DNA from: Paenibacillus taiwanensis DSM 18679 | GTDB lineage: Bacteria > Bacillota > Bacilli > Paenibacillales > Paenibacillaceae | Length of the DNA stretch: 37,057 nt | Direction: 5' to 3' | Assembly (NCBI RefSeq): GCF_000425125.1 | Contig: NZ_KE384309.1 | Coordinates: 192,588 to 229,644 of the forward strand | In this document: positions 8,481-17,548 of the stretch, piece after piece | Layout of the letters: the number at the start of each line of letters is the position of its first letter | Numbering within the stretch: position 1 is the first letter of the stretch | Notes under the pieces: model-generated | Database searches by the model: none | What the model saw: only the letters and a program-made list of their open reading frames with translations | What the model was told of the DNA's origin: nothing | Position numbers and translations under genes: made by a program

Positions 8481-9322
8481 TGCAGATCCCTCCGAATTCG
8501 GCGCGTGAGCCACTCGTTAAGGAGCAGCGCTGCAACTAACGTAAGCCCAAGCAAAGTTGCCAATGCACTGCCCAGTTCTGGCCGTGCAAACACATCACCT
8601 GATACTAAGCCGCTAATGCGGATTGGCAGCAAGTTGTACGTGCTTCCCGTCAGTGCGTAAGCAGTGGCGTACGCTCCCATGGCGTTGGCGAACATAATGC
8701 TAAATGTCCCCGCAATGCTTGGCAGCAGCACTGGAATACCTACACGGAGCCAAAATTGAAAGGGGGAGGCGCCAAGCAAGGAGGCTGATTCCTTCCAGCT
8801 TTCTTGAATGCCGTGATAGATCGGAAATAGCAGCAGAACACCTAATGGTAATTGGAAATAAATATAAATAACGGTCAATCCGCTCCAAGAAAATAAATGA
8901 AACGAATCCATCAAATTAATACCGAAATGCTGAAGCAGGATTGTAAATAAGCCGCTATTTCCTAGCAGGACGATAAAGGCAAATGCGAGCGGGATTCCTG
9001 CGAAATTCGACGTTAGGTTAGTAAATACTAAGATGCGACGCTGCCATTTTACCGGAAAACGAGTAACTCCATATGCAGCAAACACGGACAAAATGATGCC
9101 CATTGTGGCAGACCAAACTGAAATGAGCACACTGTTCTTGAAGGCCTGATGATAGAACGGATTGCTAAAAATCTCCTTGTAGTGCGCCAATGTCCAACCG
9201 GTGCCACCTTCCCCTTGAAAGCTGCCCATAACCATAAACAGCAGCGGCACAAGCATAAATAAAACGATAAAGCAGCAGAAGGGAATTAGTGTGGTTACCA
9301 GCAGTCCATTCCACTTTCTCAT
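8477..9322 (-). CDS. ABC transporter permease (first)
   Basis: This 281-residue membrane protein has about six transmembrane segments, beginning with LLVTTLIPFCCFIVLFML, and an EAA-type loop KESASLLGASPFQFWLRVGI (second half). It is the partner of the following permease. I moved the start to the ATG at 9322 because AAAGGAG lies 8 nt before it; the 16 residues upstream have no ribosome binding site and no hydrophobic character. It lies 78 nt after the phosphodiesterase stop and overlaps the next permease by four bases. Confidence 0.92.
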   Translation of the reverse strand: MRKWNGLLVTTLIPFCCFIVLFMLVPLLFMVMGSFQGEGGTGWTLAHYKEIFSNPFYHQAFKNSVLISVWSATMGIILSVFAAYGVTRFPVKWQRRILVFTNLTSNFAGIPLAFAFIVLLGNSGLFTILLQHFGINLMDSFHLFSWSGLTVIYIYFQLPLGVLLLFPIYHGIQESWKESASLLGASPFQFWLRVGIPVLLPSIAGTFSIMFANAMGAYATAYALTGSTYNLLPIRISGLVSGDVFARPELGSALATLLGLTLVAALLLNEWLTRRIRRDLQ

Positions 9323-9400
9323 AGCTGACACTCCTTTGTTATTGAATAGACAATGTACGACAAACCACACTTATTTCCGAGGAAATAACAAGTGCCCCCG

Positions 9401-10249
9401 TTACACGGAAGGCACAGGCTCTGCTTGTAATATAGTGAGTGGCAGCATGGCGTTGGAAGCACGTATATTTAGCAAATGGCAAGCAAGCGGTGCTATTTGC
9501 AGTTGAGATACTACATCTTCATATACACCTGGCTGAACTTTGTTGCTAATCACATACAACGGAACATCACGCTCATCGTCTGTCGTACCGTTATGCATGC
9601 CATCATCATTCATACCATGATCGGCTGTGACGATAATTTGGTAACCGAGTGATGTCCAATAGGGCAATGCATAAGCTAGCAGCATATCGGCTGCTATCGC
9701 TCGATTCCGGTAAGCTGCGGAATTGCCGGAATGCTTATGACCTTCATCGTCAATGTTCATCGTATGAACGTACAAGAAATCAGGCTTAGCAGTCTGTAAA
9801 AGATGCCCAGCATCTGCAAATAGATGCGAGTCAGGATAATGATCCTCCCAATAAAAAATCCCGTTCTGGATTGGAAGATCTGTGTTCCATTGATAGCGGT
9901 CTGTCATAGGATTAAACGGTGCTTTGTTATACAGCTCACTGACCCAATGATAGGCGGCGGTGGCATTAGTTAAGCCATGCTGACGAGTGAGATGGAACAG
10001 ACTCTGTTCATGAGACAATCTGACGGAATGGTTTGTTGTAATGCCATGTCGGTAGACAGGTGTGCCCGTGAGCAGCACTTCATAAAGTGGTCGAGACAGA
10101 CTCGGCAGCTCGGATTTAACTTTAAATCGGGCCGCTAAGCCGTGTTCAACAAGATGATGCATGTAGCCCATTTGCTGGACGGCTGTGCTATATTTCAGGC
10201 CGTCCAGCATAATAAAGATCAGGTGATGGGTCTGCAACTTATTTAACAT
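9401..10249 (-). CDS. Alkaline-phosphatase-superfamily phosphodiesterase (NPP/phosphonoacetate hydrolase-like)
   Basis: This 282-residue enzyme has no signal peptide, so it should act in the cytosol. The two-metal site of the nucleotide pyrophosphatase/phosphodiesterase family is recognisable: Asp16 in MLDGLK; LPSLSRP, where Ser52 aligns with the nucleophilic Thr of NPPs; the ligands in DDEGHKHS; TADHGM; and a late His in MHNGTT. Family members cleave phosphodiesters, nucleotide pyrophosphates or phosphonoacetate. It sits between a solute-binding lipoprotein (11-bp overlap) and two permeases, so it probably processes the imported compound. The exact substrate is unknown. Ser in place of Thr at the nucleophile position is a variation seen in parts of the superfamily. 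Confidence 0.87.
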   Translation of the reverse strand: MLNKLQTHHLIFIMLDGLKYSTAVQQMGYMHHLVEHGLAARFKVKSELPSLSRPLYEVLLTGTPVYRHGITTNHSVRLSHEQSLFHLTRQHGLTNATAAYHWVSELYNKAPFNPMTDRYQWNTDLPIQNGIFYWEDHYPDSHLFADAGHLLQTAKPDFLYVHTMNIDDEGHKHSGNSAAYRNRAIAADMLLAYALPYWTSLGYQIIVTADHGMNDDGMHNGTTDDERDVPLYVISNKVQPGVYEDVVSQLQIAPLACHLLNIRASNAMLPLTILQAEPVPSV

Positions 10250-11333
10250 GAATAAGTACCTGCTCCTGCCATAGCTGAGGAAGCTGCTTAGTGGTTGCTT
10301 CCCATGCTTTCATATCTTTGACGGGGCGCACATTTTGGTACATTTCGTTTGGCAGAAGTTTGTTTTTGGCGTCATCTGGCAGCTTGGCATTCTCACGAAT
10401 TGGTCGGGCGTAACCACGAGCCAGATTGGCTTGACCTTCGTCCGATAAAATATATTCACGAGCGAGCATTGCAGCATGTGGATGTTTAGCATATTTGTTA
10501 ATTAGTGTGGTGTAACCACTTATGACAGAAGCTTCGGATGGGATGGTTACTTCAAAGCGGTTTTTATCGATTTGGTCCCGATAATTTAGGGCGTTGAAGT
10601 CCCACAGAATACCAACCTCAACCTCACCCTTTTCGAGATTAGCTACACTTGAATCTATAGGGTTAATACGTCCAGCCTTGGCCAGTTCTGCAAAGAAATC
10701 GATGCCAGGCTGGATGTTTTTCTCATCTCCACCGTTAGCAAAAGCTGCTGCAAGGACGGCGAATTGAGCCTGGTTGGCTTTCATGACGTCACCGACAGAC
10801 ACTTTATAAGCGCCACTTTTTAGGTCTGCCCAAGACTTTGGAGGTGTGGTAACTTTATTTTTATCGGTAATAAATGCAAGGGAGCCCGTGTAGCCAAGTA
10901 GCCAGTGGCCGTCTTCGTCTTTAGCCCAAGCGGGAATATCGTTCCAATAGGACGTTTTGTAAGGGAGCGTTAATCCTTTTTCCTTGGCTAAAGGACCAAA
11001 CGCAATCCCAACATCTCCGATGTCGGCTGTAGCATCATCTTTTTCTGATTCGAACTTTGCAAGTTCTTCCGCACTCGACATGTCCGTATCGATATGCTTC
11101 AAACCGTATTTCTTGTTCAAATCGTTCCATGTTTGGACCCAGTTTGCCCACGTATCAGGCATTCCGACAGAATTCACTTCACCTTCGTTTTTTGCCTTCT
11201 CCGTGATCTGTTCTAACGTAAGTTTGGATGGATCCAGACTTTCGCTGCTACTGGAACCGTTGGTGCATCCTGTCAATAGCATGATCGAGACGAGCAATAC
11301 AGTGGAACAACGAATGATAAATGCGTTTTTCAT
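10239..11333 (-). CDS. ABC transporter substrate-binding lipoprotein
   Basis: This 364-residue lipoprotein is the receptor of the downstream importer. The signal peptide ends in the lipobox LLTGC with the lipidated Cys at residue 23, followed by a Ser-rich linker. The mature part has the layout of the spermidine/putrescine, Fe3+ and 2-aminoethylphosphonate binding-protein group: GEVNSVGMPDTW near the start, ADIGDVGIAFGPLA, and a central domain with GYTGSLAFITDK. The start at 11333 is chosen because AAGGAG lies 7 nt before it and the signal peptide begins there; the longer reading frame adds 24 residues that would spoil the signal peptide. It is first in the cassette and overlaps the phosphodiesterase by 11 bp. 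Confidence 0.9.
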   Translation of the reverse strand: MKNAFIIRCSTVLLVSIMLLTGCTNGSSSSESLDPSKLTLEQITEKAKNEGEVNSVGMPDTWANWVQTWNDLNKKYGLKHIDTDMSSAEELAKFESEKDDATADIGDVGIAFGPLAKEKGLTLPYKTSYWNDIPAWAKDEDGHWLLGYTGSLAFITDKNKVTTPPKSWADLKSGAYKVSVGDVMKANQAQFAVLAAAFANGGDEKNIQPGIDFFAELAKAGRINPIDSSVANLEKGEVEVGILWDFNALNYRDQIDKNRFEVTIPSEASVISGYTTLINKYAKHPHAAMLAREYILSDEGQANLARGYARPIRENAKLPDDAKNKLLPNEMYQNVRPVKDMKAWEATTKQLPQLWQEQVLIHVK

Positions 11334-11469
11334 GTGTGGACTCCTTTGATTTAAGATGTTTGGTTGTGTTGCTTTGTGAGGCATACATCTTGTCTTTACG
11401 TTCACAATCGTAAATCATCAAAGTTAAACGGGTGTCATCTGGGCATAAAGGGTTTGTAAACATATCTGT

Positions 11470-11509
11470 TGTAAGCGTTTTCTATACATGTATGAGCATT
11501 GGATCTAAA
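11470..11509 (-). promoter_or_regulatory. cre-like operator overlapping a candidate promoter of the ABC cassette
   Basis: On the plus strand TGTAAGCGTTTTCT (11470-11483) matches the CcpA cre consensus TGNAARCGNWWWCA except for the last base. On the minus strand TTTAGA (11504-11509), a 17-nt spacer and TATAGA (11481-11486) form a moderate sigma-A candidate whose -10 overlaps the cre. The leader to the lipoprotein start would be about 140 nt. The arrangement suggests carbon catabolite repression. Confidence 0.5.
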
Positions 11510-11692
11510 TATGACCAGACCGGACAGTAGCTCACCTAAAAACAAAGAGCATACAAGCTGTGCCGCAGTTTGAGCAATAGTTAGTAACAGTAGCAGTTAA
11601 ATAATTTATGTATATTGTAAAATTTGTTTGGAAATATAGGCAGTTAAAGGGGGAGTTATGTATGTGGAGGGAGCTTGGTCCAGTTGCACTCC

Positions 11693-11722
11693 AAAAAAGC
11701 GGACTGCCGTCAGGCAATCCGC
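11693..11722 (-). terminator. Intrinsic terminator of the ppk operon
   Basis: Read on the minus strand, GCGGATTGCC and GGCAGTCCGC pair with one mismatch around TGAC and are followed by TTTTTT (11698-11693). It lies 100 nt beyond the ppk stop. The gap from 11510 to 11692 holds nothing else I can support. Confidence 0.85.
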
Positions 11723-11822
11723 ATCGCATTGTTTCTTATCGCATCGTGTGTAATACCGAATCGAGTCGACATGTAGATGTAGATAATTATATACATAGAT
11801 AGTTACTCATTAATTATATTGA

Positions 11823-13937
11823 TTAGTGATCATAGGCAGATACTTTTAGCGCCATAACACGATCAGGAGTTTGGCGTGGTTGTAATTGTAACGTGACAGG
11901 CTGCATATGCGAGCGTGATGCTTCTTTGATGAGCAGCTGCTGGGCATGTATACGCAGCTGTGGCTTCGTTTTTGGTTTTACATAGCTGCCATCGGGCTGC
12001 AAGTACCGGCTTTTGACGTTATCTTTCATATATAAGGACAAAATGTCCCTAATACGTTGCTTTAATTCAGGAACCTCAATAGGAAACATGGCTTCTACAC
12101 GTCGGTCCAGATTACGCGGCATCCAATCTGCGCTGCTCAGGAAGGTCAGCTCTTTTCCGCCATGTTGGAAATAAAAGATACGTGTGTGCTCCAGAAAGCG
12201 ACCAACAATACTTTTGACTGTAATGTTCTCACTCAGGCCCTTGACGCCAGGGCGCAGACAGCATACTCCACGCACAATAAGATCTATACGTACTCCCGCT
12301 TTAGACGCTTTGTAAAGCAGGTGAATTAATTTAACATCAACTAGTGCGTTCATTTTTAATAAGATTCGGCCAGTACCGCCTTTTTTGACACTGTCGATTT
12401 CATATTCAATTAATTGCTCCAACCGTTTGCGTAAAAACAAAGGGGCAATGGTGCACTTGTTCAAACTAGAAGGGACGGAGTAGCCGGACAACATATTAAA
12501 GATGGTGGAGGCGTCACTTCCAATCTGGGCGTTTACGGTAAGCAATCCCATATCTGTATAGAAGTTAGCTGTCACGTCGTTATAATTGCCCGTGCCGAGA
12601 TGGACATAGCGGCGAATGCCCTGTTCTTCGCGGCGGACGATTAGCAGCATCTTCAGATGTGTCTTTAAGCCAACAAGGCCGTAAATGACATGACAGCCAG
12701 CCTGCTCAAGCCGTTTTGCCCAATGAATATTGTTCTCTTCATCGAATCGTGCCTTAATCTCTACCAATACAGTGACTTGCTTTTTGTTCTCAGCTGCTTC
12801 AATCAAAGCTTGAATGATAGGTGAATTGCCAGAAACGCGATAAAGAGTTTGCTTAATAGCAAGTACATCGGGGTCTTTAGCGGCCCGACGGATAAGATTA
12901 ACTACAACACCAAAGCTGTCGAACGGATGATGAAGCAGCCGATCCTGTTCCCGAATCCAATCCAGCAGGTCAACTTCCCGATCATGTGGCATAGTTGGCT
13001 GGAAGGGGGCATCATGCAGATGGTCATACCCTGTCAGCTGCGTAATCTTATTCATAAAAGTAAGGTCAAGTGGACCGTCCACATAATTGATGCCAGCGTC
13101 GGGATCGTCTTCGCCATCTTGCGTAATCATGCGGATCATCTCTTTACTTGTGTCAGCTTCTACCTCAAGTCTGATCACGTTTCCCCATCTTCTCATTTTC
13201 AATGATTGCTCAATCTCTTTCAGGAGATCTTCAGCACCATCCTCGTCGATATCAAGATCTGCGTTTCGTGTAATGCGGTAAGCTTTAATTTCGGTTATAT
13301 CATAACCGCTGAATAGCACATCCATATGCATTTTCATCACATCTTCAAGCAGCACAAATTCCCGCCCTTGGCCATGCGAAGGAAGCTCTACTAGTCGTGA
13401 TAGCACCTCAGGGACAGCTACGGTAGCAAATACGATTTCTCCATCTTCGGGATCTTTCACGCGCAGGCCAAGATTCAGGCTCTTGTTCTGAATAACAGGA
13501 AATGGCCTGCTCTGATCGACGACCATAGGGGTTAAGACAGGAAAAATATGCTCTGTGAAATAACTTTTTAGAAACTGTTTCTCAGGCAAGCTTAAACGGT
13601 GTGCTTTCTTCAGGTGCAAGCCTGACGCACGGAGCTTGGTGCGTAGATGTTCATACAGCTTGTATTGGTCAGCTGCGATCTGCTGCCCAATTTGCTCGAT
13701 GCCTCGTAGTGTCTCCTGTGGCGTTGAGCCGGAATGATCTTCTTTATGGTAATCGGCTAATATTTGATCAACAACGGACGCTGCGCGCACCATAAAAAAT
13801 TCATCTACATTGGAGCAGCTAATCGCCAGAAACTTACACCTTTCCATTAATGGATTTGACTTGTCATAGCCTTCTTCCAACACGCGGCGATGGAAGGCGA
13901 GCAAGCTCCATTCTCTATTAATTAGTGTTTTGCGCAT
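11823..13937 (-). CDS. ppk1: Polyphosphate kinase 1
   Basis: This 704-residue enzyme reversibly transfers the terminal phosphate of ATP to polyphosphate. Domains in order are the N-terminal part with NREWSLLAFHRRVLEE, the head domain, and the two phospholipase D-like C-terminal domains. The autophosphorylated histidine is recognisable in RYVHLGTGNYND (near residue 446), and the second conserved histidine in GRFLEHTRIF. The length is normal for PPK1. AAGGAG lies 4 nt before one ATG (13940) and 7 nt before the next (13937), so the second is preferred. The gene follows the Ppx/GppA paralog by about 20 nt, forming a polyphosphate operon that ends at the terminator at 11693-11722. Confidence 0.95.
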   Translation of the reverse strand: MRKTLINREWSLLAFHRRVLEEGYDKSNPLMERCKFLAISCSNVDEFFMVRAASVVDQILADYHKEDHSGSTPQETLRGIEQIGQQIAADQYKLYEHLRTKLRASGLHLKKAHRLSLPEKQFLKSYFTEHIFPVLTPMVVDQSRPFPVIQNKSLNLGLRVKDPEDGEIVFATVAVPEVLSRLVELPSHGQGREFVLLEDVMKMHMDVLFSGYDITEIKAYRITRNADLDIDEDGAEDLLKEIEQSLKMRRWGNVIRLEVEADTSKEMIRMITQDGEDDPDAGINYVDGPLDLTFMNKITQLTGYDHLHDAPFQPTMPHDREVDLLDWIREQDRLLHHPFDSFGVVVNLIRRAAKDPDVLAIKQTLYRVSGNSPIIQALIEAAENKKQVTVLVEIKARFDEENNIHWAKRLEQAGCHVIYGLVGLKTHLKMLLIVRREEQGIRRYVHLGTGNYNDVTANFYTDMGLLTVNAQIGSDASTIFNMLSGYSVPSSLNKCTIAPLFLRKRLEQLIEYEIDSVKKGGTGRILLKMNALVDVKLIHLLYKASKAGVRIDLIVRGVCCLRPGVKGLSENITVKSIVGRFLEHTRIFYFQHGGKELTFLSSADWMPRNLDRRVEAMFPIEVPELKQRIRDILSLYMKDNVKSRYLQPDGSYVKPKTKPQLRIHAQQLLIKEASRSHMQPVTLQLQPRQTPDRVMALKVSAYDH

Positions 13938-13958
13938 CATATCACTCCTTATCGGACG

Positions 13959-15482
13959 TTAAGGTTTTAGACGGATCGGGTACCCGCTTATTTGCTCAAA
14001 GGAGGGGCTTTCTTGCATAAATGCCCAAGTCTCCAATTCAAGGCTTCCTTCGTAGAGAGGCTTTACTTGCAAATATTCTCCATGCTGCCAAGTGATCTTA
14101 ATGTCCTGCACTTTCTGCCTATGAGAACAATCCAAAGCATCCGCCAATTTAAGCAAGGAAGTAAGACGAGCCAATGCGATGTTCTCTTCTGTGGATAGCT
14201 CCGGTCGAATAGGCACCATCGTGCCACGAGGATGATACAGTGCGATGCTCGCAATGATCTCTTTCTGCTTGTCCGTTATCCCTAACATATCCATCGATTT
14301 CAGCATGTGGTAGGAGTTAGCTGCATGCCCTTCTTGTGAAATGTGCTTGCCAATATCGTGTAAAATAGCAGCCAACTGGAGGCATAATTCGTATGATGCA
14401 TCTAAGTGAAACGAAGCGTTGCACTTGTGCAGGAGCTTCGTGGCTAGTTCTTTGACTTTTAAAGAGTGAGCAATATCAAGTTGGTAGCGCTCAGCTGTAT
14501 GAAGCGCTGTCGCCATCATATCTTGGACATACGTGTCGCTCAGCGTACTATTAGACCATTCTGCTGCAAGCTGATGCAGCACGCCATGTCGCAGTGACAG
14601 GTCAGGAATCAAAACATGCTCCGCAGTTGTTGCTTTCCATAACTCAGCCATAATAATACTGGTTGGAATCATTTGGTCCGCACGCTCTTCGTCCAGCTGA
14701 AATTTGTGGGCAAGCTTAAAGGTGCCAGATTGGATAATATCGCGGTGATACCGACTAAACACGTCGGTACTCATGCCACGGACGCCAAGGACTAGCTCAT
14801 GTGTACGTTGAACGAAGGAGGCCGTTTCTCCGCCTAACACAAGGTAATGGGGGAGATTGTAGGCATGTATCCGCTCAAGGAGCATGCCGAGCTGACTTTC
14901 GATGTATTGTTGTAATACTTCCGTATATTGAAGCGATTCACCGCGCAGGGAATCCAGAATCTCCTTTAACTTGAGGGTACCGATTTTAACGTGGTCAGAG
15001 AAACGGAGCTTACCGTCAGCAAAGACGCTCATTTGCACACCGGCACTTCCAATCTCAACCATAAGCAAGCCTTCTGCTCGTAGGGTTGGCATGGCTGTTA
15101 AGCCATAATTTAAAGATTGATAGGTCAAAAATCGTTCCACTGAACGATCGATGAGCTCTACGTCCATCTGTGTGGCCTGACGGACATGTTCCAAAAAATA
15201 TAAGCTGTTGCTGGCTTCTCTAACTCCACTGGTGGCATAAGCACGATAATGTCTTACACCGTAATCTTTCATTAATTGTGACATATGCTTGAGAGAGCGA
15301 CACACGCTGAACATGGCTTCTGGTCGGATTCGCCCATTCGTAAAGGTGTCATCGCCAATTGGAGAGTCTAGTCTAACGTCCTCAAGCACTCGAAGCTGCC
15401 CAGGGCCTTCTATTTCTGCAATGAGCATCTTGATGGCATTAGATCCAATATCAATTGCTGCGGCTATTTTAGGTTGGCTCAT
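13959..15482 (-). CDS. Ppx/GppA-family protein with HD domain, degenerate phosphate motif
   Basis: This 507-residue protein has an N-terminal actin-like Ppx/GppA domain (about 1-300) and a C-terminal HD domain (AAILHDIGKHIS, about residue 385). Ppx/GppA enzymes remove phosphate from polyphosphate or pppGpp. The first phosphate loop is present as DIGSNAIK (11-18), but the second, normally DIGGGSxEL, reads EIGSAGVQM (143-151), so catalysis may be lost or altered. The ISGxEEA region is also changed (IDRSVERF). It probably forms an operon with ppk1 downstream. The ATG at 15482 has AAGGAG 8 nt before it; a GTG two codons earlier is only 2 nt from that site. It may regulate rather than hydrolyse; this is inference. 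Confidence 0.85.
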   Translation of the reverse strand: MSQPKIAAAIDIGSNAIKMLIAEIEGPGQLRVLEDVRLDSPIGDDTFTNGRIRPEAMFSVCRSLKHMSQLMKDYGVRHYRAYATSGVREASNSLYFLEHVRQATQMDVELIDRSVERFLTYQSLNYGLTAMPTLRAEGLLMVEIGSAGVQMSVFADGKLRFSDHVKIGTLKLKEILDSLRGESLQYTEVLQQYIESQLGMLLERIHAYNLPHYLVLGGETASFVQRTHELVLGVRGMSTDVFSRYHRDIIQSGTFKLAHKFQLDEERADQMIPTSIIMAELWKATTAEHVLIPDLSLRHGVLHQLAAEWSNSTLSDTYVQDMMATALHTAERYQLDIAHSLKVKELATKLLHKCNASFHLDASYELCLQLAAILHDIGKHISQEGHAANSYHMLKSMDMLGITDKQKEIIASIALYHPRGTMVPIRPELSTEENIALARLTSLLKLADALDCSHRQKVQDIKITWQHGEYLQVKPLYEGSLELETWAFMQESPSFEQISGYPIRLKP

Positions 15483-15607
15483 CTGCACATCTCCTTAACA
15501 ATCTCTTGACTGCACGAAAAATACCGAAAAATATCGCATTCTATGAGATATTCGGCTTATACGTCTTTAAATGTAGATTAATGCATCTATCCTATGCAGG
15601 TCATAGA

Positions 15608-15634
15608 TTTACAAATACTTAATATTATTTAACA
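15608..15634. promoter_or_regulatory. PhoP-box-like TTTACA/TTAACA direct repeats
   Basis: In the 397-bp divergent region between the two Ppx genes, TTTACA (15608), TTAATA (15619) and TTAACA (15629) are spaced 11 and 10 bp start to start, as in PhoP boxes of Bacillus (TTNACA repeats with 4-6 nt gaps). The stretch is A+T-rich, so chance is possible. I see no strong sigma-A promoter in the rest of the gap. Confidence 0.35.
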
Positions 15635-15879
15635 AATCATATTGAATGTATGGAACGTACAGCTGGATGCAGAGGCGGGGAGCCGTTCGAACTTTTGGAA
15701 ACTACGCGGTTACGGTTACACAGTGCATTTGATTTTCAGGCTTATATATAAAGAAAATGTAAATAAATAGATCTTGTAATGGTCATTTGATGAAATACAT
15801 GATTAAATGGTTCGTAACGCAGCAGGGACTGTACAAGGATCGTAGATCGTAAGTTTATTAGTGTCAGGAGTGAGGGGAT

Positions 15880-17448
15880 ATGGCAAATTCGCAGTTGACC
15901 CAAGGGAGTCAGCCGCTTCGACATATCGGCATCGTAGATGTTGGTTCGAATTCGGTTCGCTTTATGTTAGCCGAGGTTCATTCGGATTTATCTTTTCAAG
16001 TGGTAGATCAATGGAAGGAAGTGCTTCGACTCGGAGATGAGTATAATGAGTTTGGAGCTATTCCCGTGCATAAATGTGATCAATTAATTTCAACGCTGCT
16101 CTTATTTAAACGTCTAGGCGAAAGTTATTTGAACTGTGAAATAAGAGCTGTTGCAACAGCTGCACTGCGTAAAGCAACCAACCAGGAACTCATTTTACAC
16201 CGTATCCAAGAAGAAACGGGCATCCAGCTAAATATCATTAGCGGTGAAGCGGAAGCTTATTTAGACTATTTAGCTGTCGTATCCACCATGAACGTCAAGG
16301 ATGCGCTTATGCTTGATATTGGAGGCGGCTCACTCGAATTGGTATGGATTGAGAATCGGGAGCTGAGAGAAAGCATTAGCTTGCCCGTAGGCGCGCTGAC
16401 ACTTGCAGGGGAATTTAAAGTTAGAGATCAGTTGTCCGCGGATGAAGAAGAGAAGCTGACTGCTGCCTCGCTGCAATGGCTTGAACAGGTTCCTTGGATA
16501 GAGCACACAAAGGGACTTCCACTAATTGGTGTCGGGGGTACGATGCGGACGATCGCCAAGATGGATAAGGCTGAGCGCCGATATCCATTTGACTCGCTGC
16601 ATCATTACGAGGTTGGATCTGACGACGTACTGAGCTGGCATGAACGACTAAAGGGAATGTGTCTTGTTCAAAAAGAGGCTGTACCTGGATTGGCAAAGGA
16701 TCGGGCAGACATCATAATGGGGTCATTTACGCTTGTATCAGTGTGGGTACGTGCCCTACAGATTCCGAGGCTGCTCGTTAGTGCCAAGGGAGTCAGAGAT
16801 GGCGCGTTGTTTGAAGTGCTGCGTGAAGAGGGCTTTAGCATCGACGAGCCGTTGATGTTCTCGGTGCACAATTTGATGCATCGACTGCATTTAAATGAGC
16901 GCCATGCTTATCAAGTGGATAAATTAATGGAGATGTTGTTTGATCAGCTACAGCCGCTGCATAATCTTGGACCGGAATGGAAACGAATTGTGAGAACGAG
17001 TGCGCTGCTGCACGACTCGGGCATTGCCATTCATCACTTGGAGCGGGAGCGCCATGCTTTCTATATGATTTTGAACGCAGATTTGTATGGTCTCACACCG
17101 AGAGAAGTCATTTTAAGCGGATTAATTGCTTCGTTGGATCGCAAGCAGAAGTTAAATGAATCATGGAAAGCTTATGACACGTTGCTGCTGCCTCAAGACA
17201 AGCAGGCAGTACGGGTGCTGGGGCTGCTTTTACGGTTGGCGGTGGGCTTTGATCGTATGCGGACGTCATCAGTGGAATCGATTCGCTGTGAAATACAGAA
17301 GCAGGATGTTGTGTTGCATGCACGGGCTGATGCGCCGCTGCTTCTGGAGGTATCGGAGGCGTATTCCTTGCGGACGAGCTTCCGCAAGTGGTTAAAACAT
17401 GATTTGGTCATCGTAGCCGATGTCATACGGCGCGGCGATAAACGATAG
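15880..17448 (+). CDS. Exopolyphosphatase/GppA-family phosphatase with HD domain
   Basis: This 522-residue protein has canonical Ppx/GppA motifs: phosphate loop 1 DVGSNSVRFMLAE near residue 25, ISGEAEAYL, and phosphate loop 2 DIGGGSLEL (146-154), then GVGGTMRT. A C-terminal HD domain follows (ALLHDSGIAIHH, about residue 377). It is predicted to release phosphate from polyphosphate, opposing the PPK1 encoded next door, or to act on pppGpp. It is divergent from the degenerate paralog. AGGAG lies 9 nt before the ATG. A strong terminator follows about 50 nt after the stop. Confidence 0.9.
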   Translation: MANSQLTQGSQPLRHIGIVDVGSNSVRFMLAEVHSDLSFQVVDQWKEVLRLGDEYNEFGAIPVHKCDQLISTLLLFKRLGESYLNCEIRAVATAALRKATNQELILHRIQEETGIQLNIISGEAEAYLDYLAVVSTMNVKDALMLDIGGGSLELVWIENRELRESISLPVGALTLAGEFKVRDQLSADEEEKLTAASLQWLEQVPWIEHTKGLPLIGVGGTMRTIAKMDKAERRYPFDSLHHYEVGSDDVLSWHERLKGMCLVQKEAVPGLAKDRADIIMGSFTLVSVWVRALQIPRLLVSAKGVRDGALFEVLREEGFSIDEPLMFSVHNLMHRLHLNERHAYQVDKLMEMLFDQLQPLHNLGPEWKRIVRTSALLHDSGIAIHHLERERHAFYMILNADLYGLTPREVILSGLIASLDRKQKLNESWKAYDTLLLPQDKQAVRVLGLLLRLAVGFDRMRTSSVESIRCEIQKQDVVLHARADAPLLLEVSEAYSLRTSFRKWLKHDLVIVADVIRRGDKR

Positions 17449-17496
17449 AATGTTGCGGCAGAGCCAAGATCGACAGCCGAACATATAGATTAAAGC

Positions 17497-17529
17497 AAAG
17501 CTCTCGCGTCAGATGGACGCGAGAGCTTT
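17497..17529. terminator. Bidirectional intrinsic terminator
   Basis: A perfect 14-bp stem, AAAGCTCTCGCGTC (17497-17510) with GACGCGAGAGCTTT (17516-17529), around AGATG sits between two convergent genes. T-rich ends on both strands suit termination of both. Confidence 0.9.
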
Positions 17530-17548
17530 AAAACTGCTGTTTATAACG

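Noticed and set aside
5853..11333. Naming the cassette phnSTUV or ugp
   Set aside because: Binding-protein and ATPase motifs are shared by polyamine, iron, thiamine and phosphonate importers; nothing in the sequence fixes the substrate.
11608..11802. Short plus-strand ORF (and an internal ATG after AAGGGGGAG) between the ABC and ppk operons
   Set aside because: It reads through the ppk terminator hairpin, and neither frame gives a plausible protein; the apparent ribosome site is too close to its ATG.
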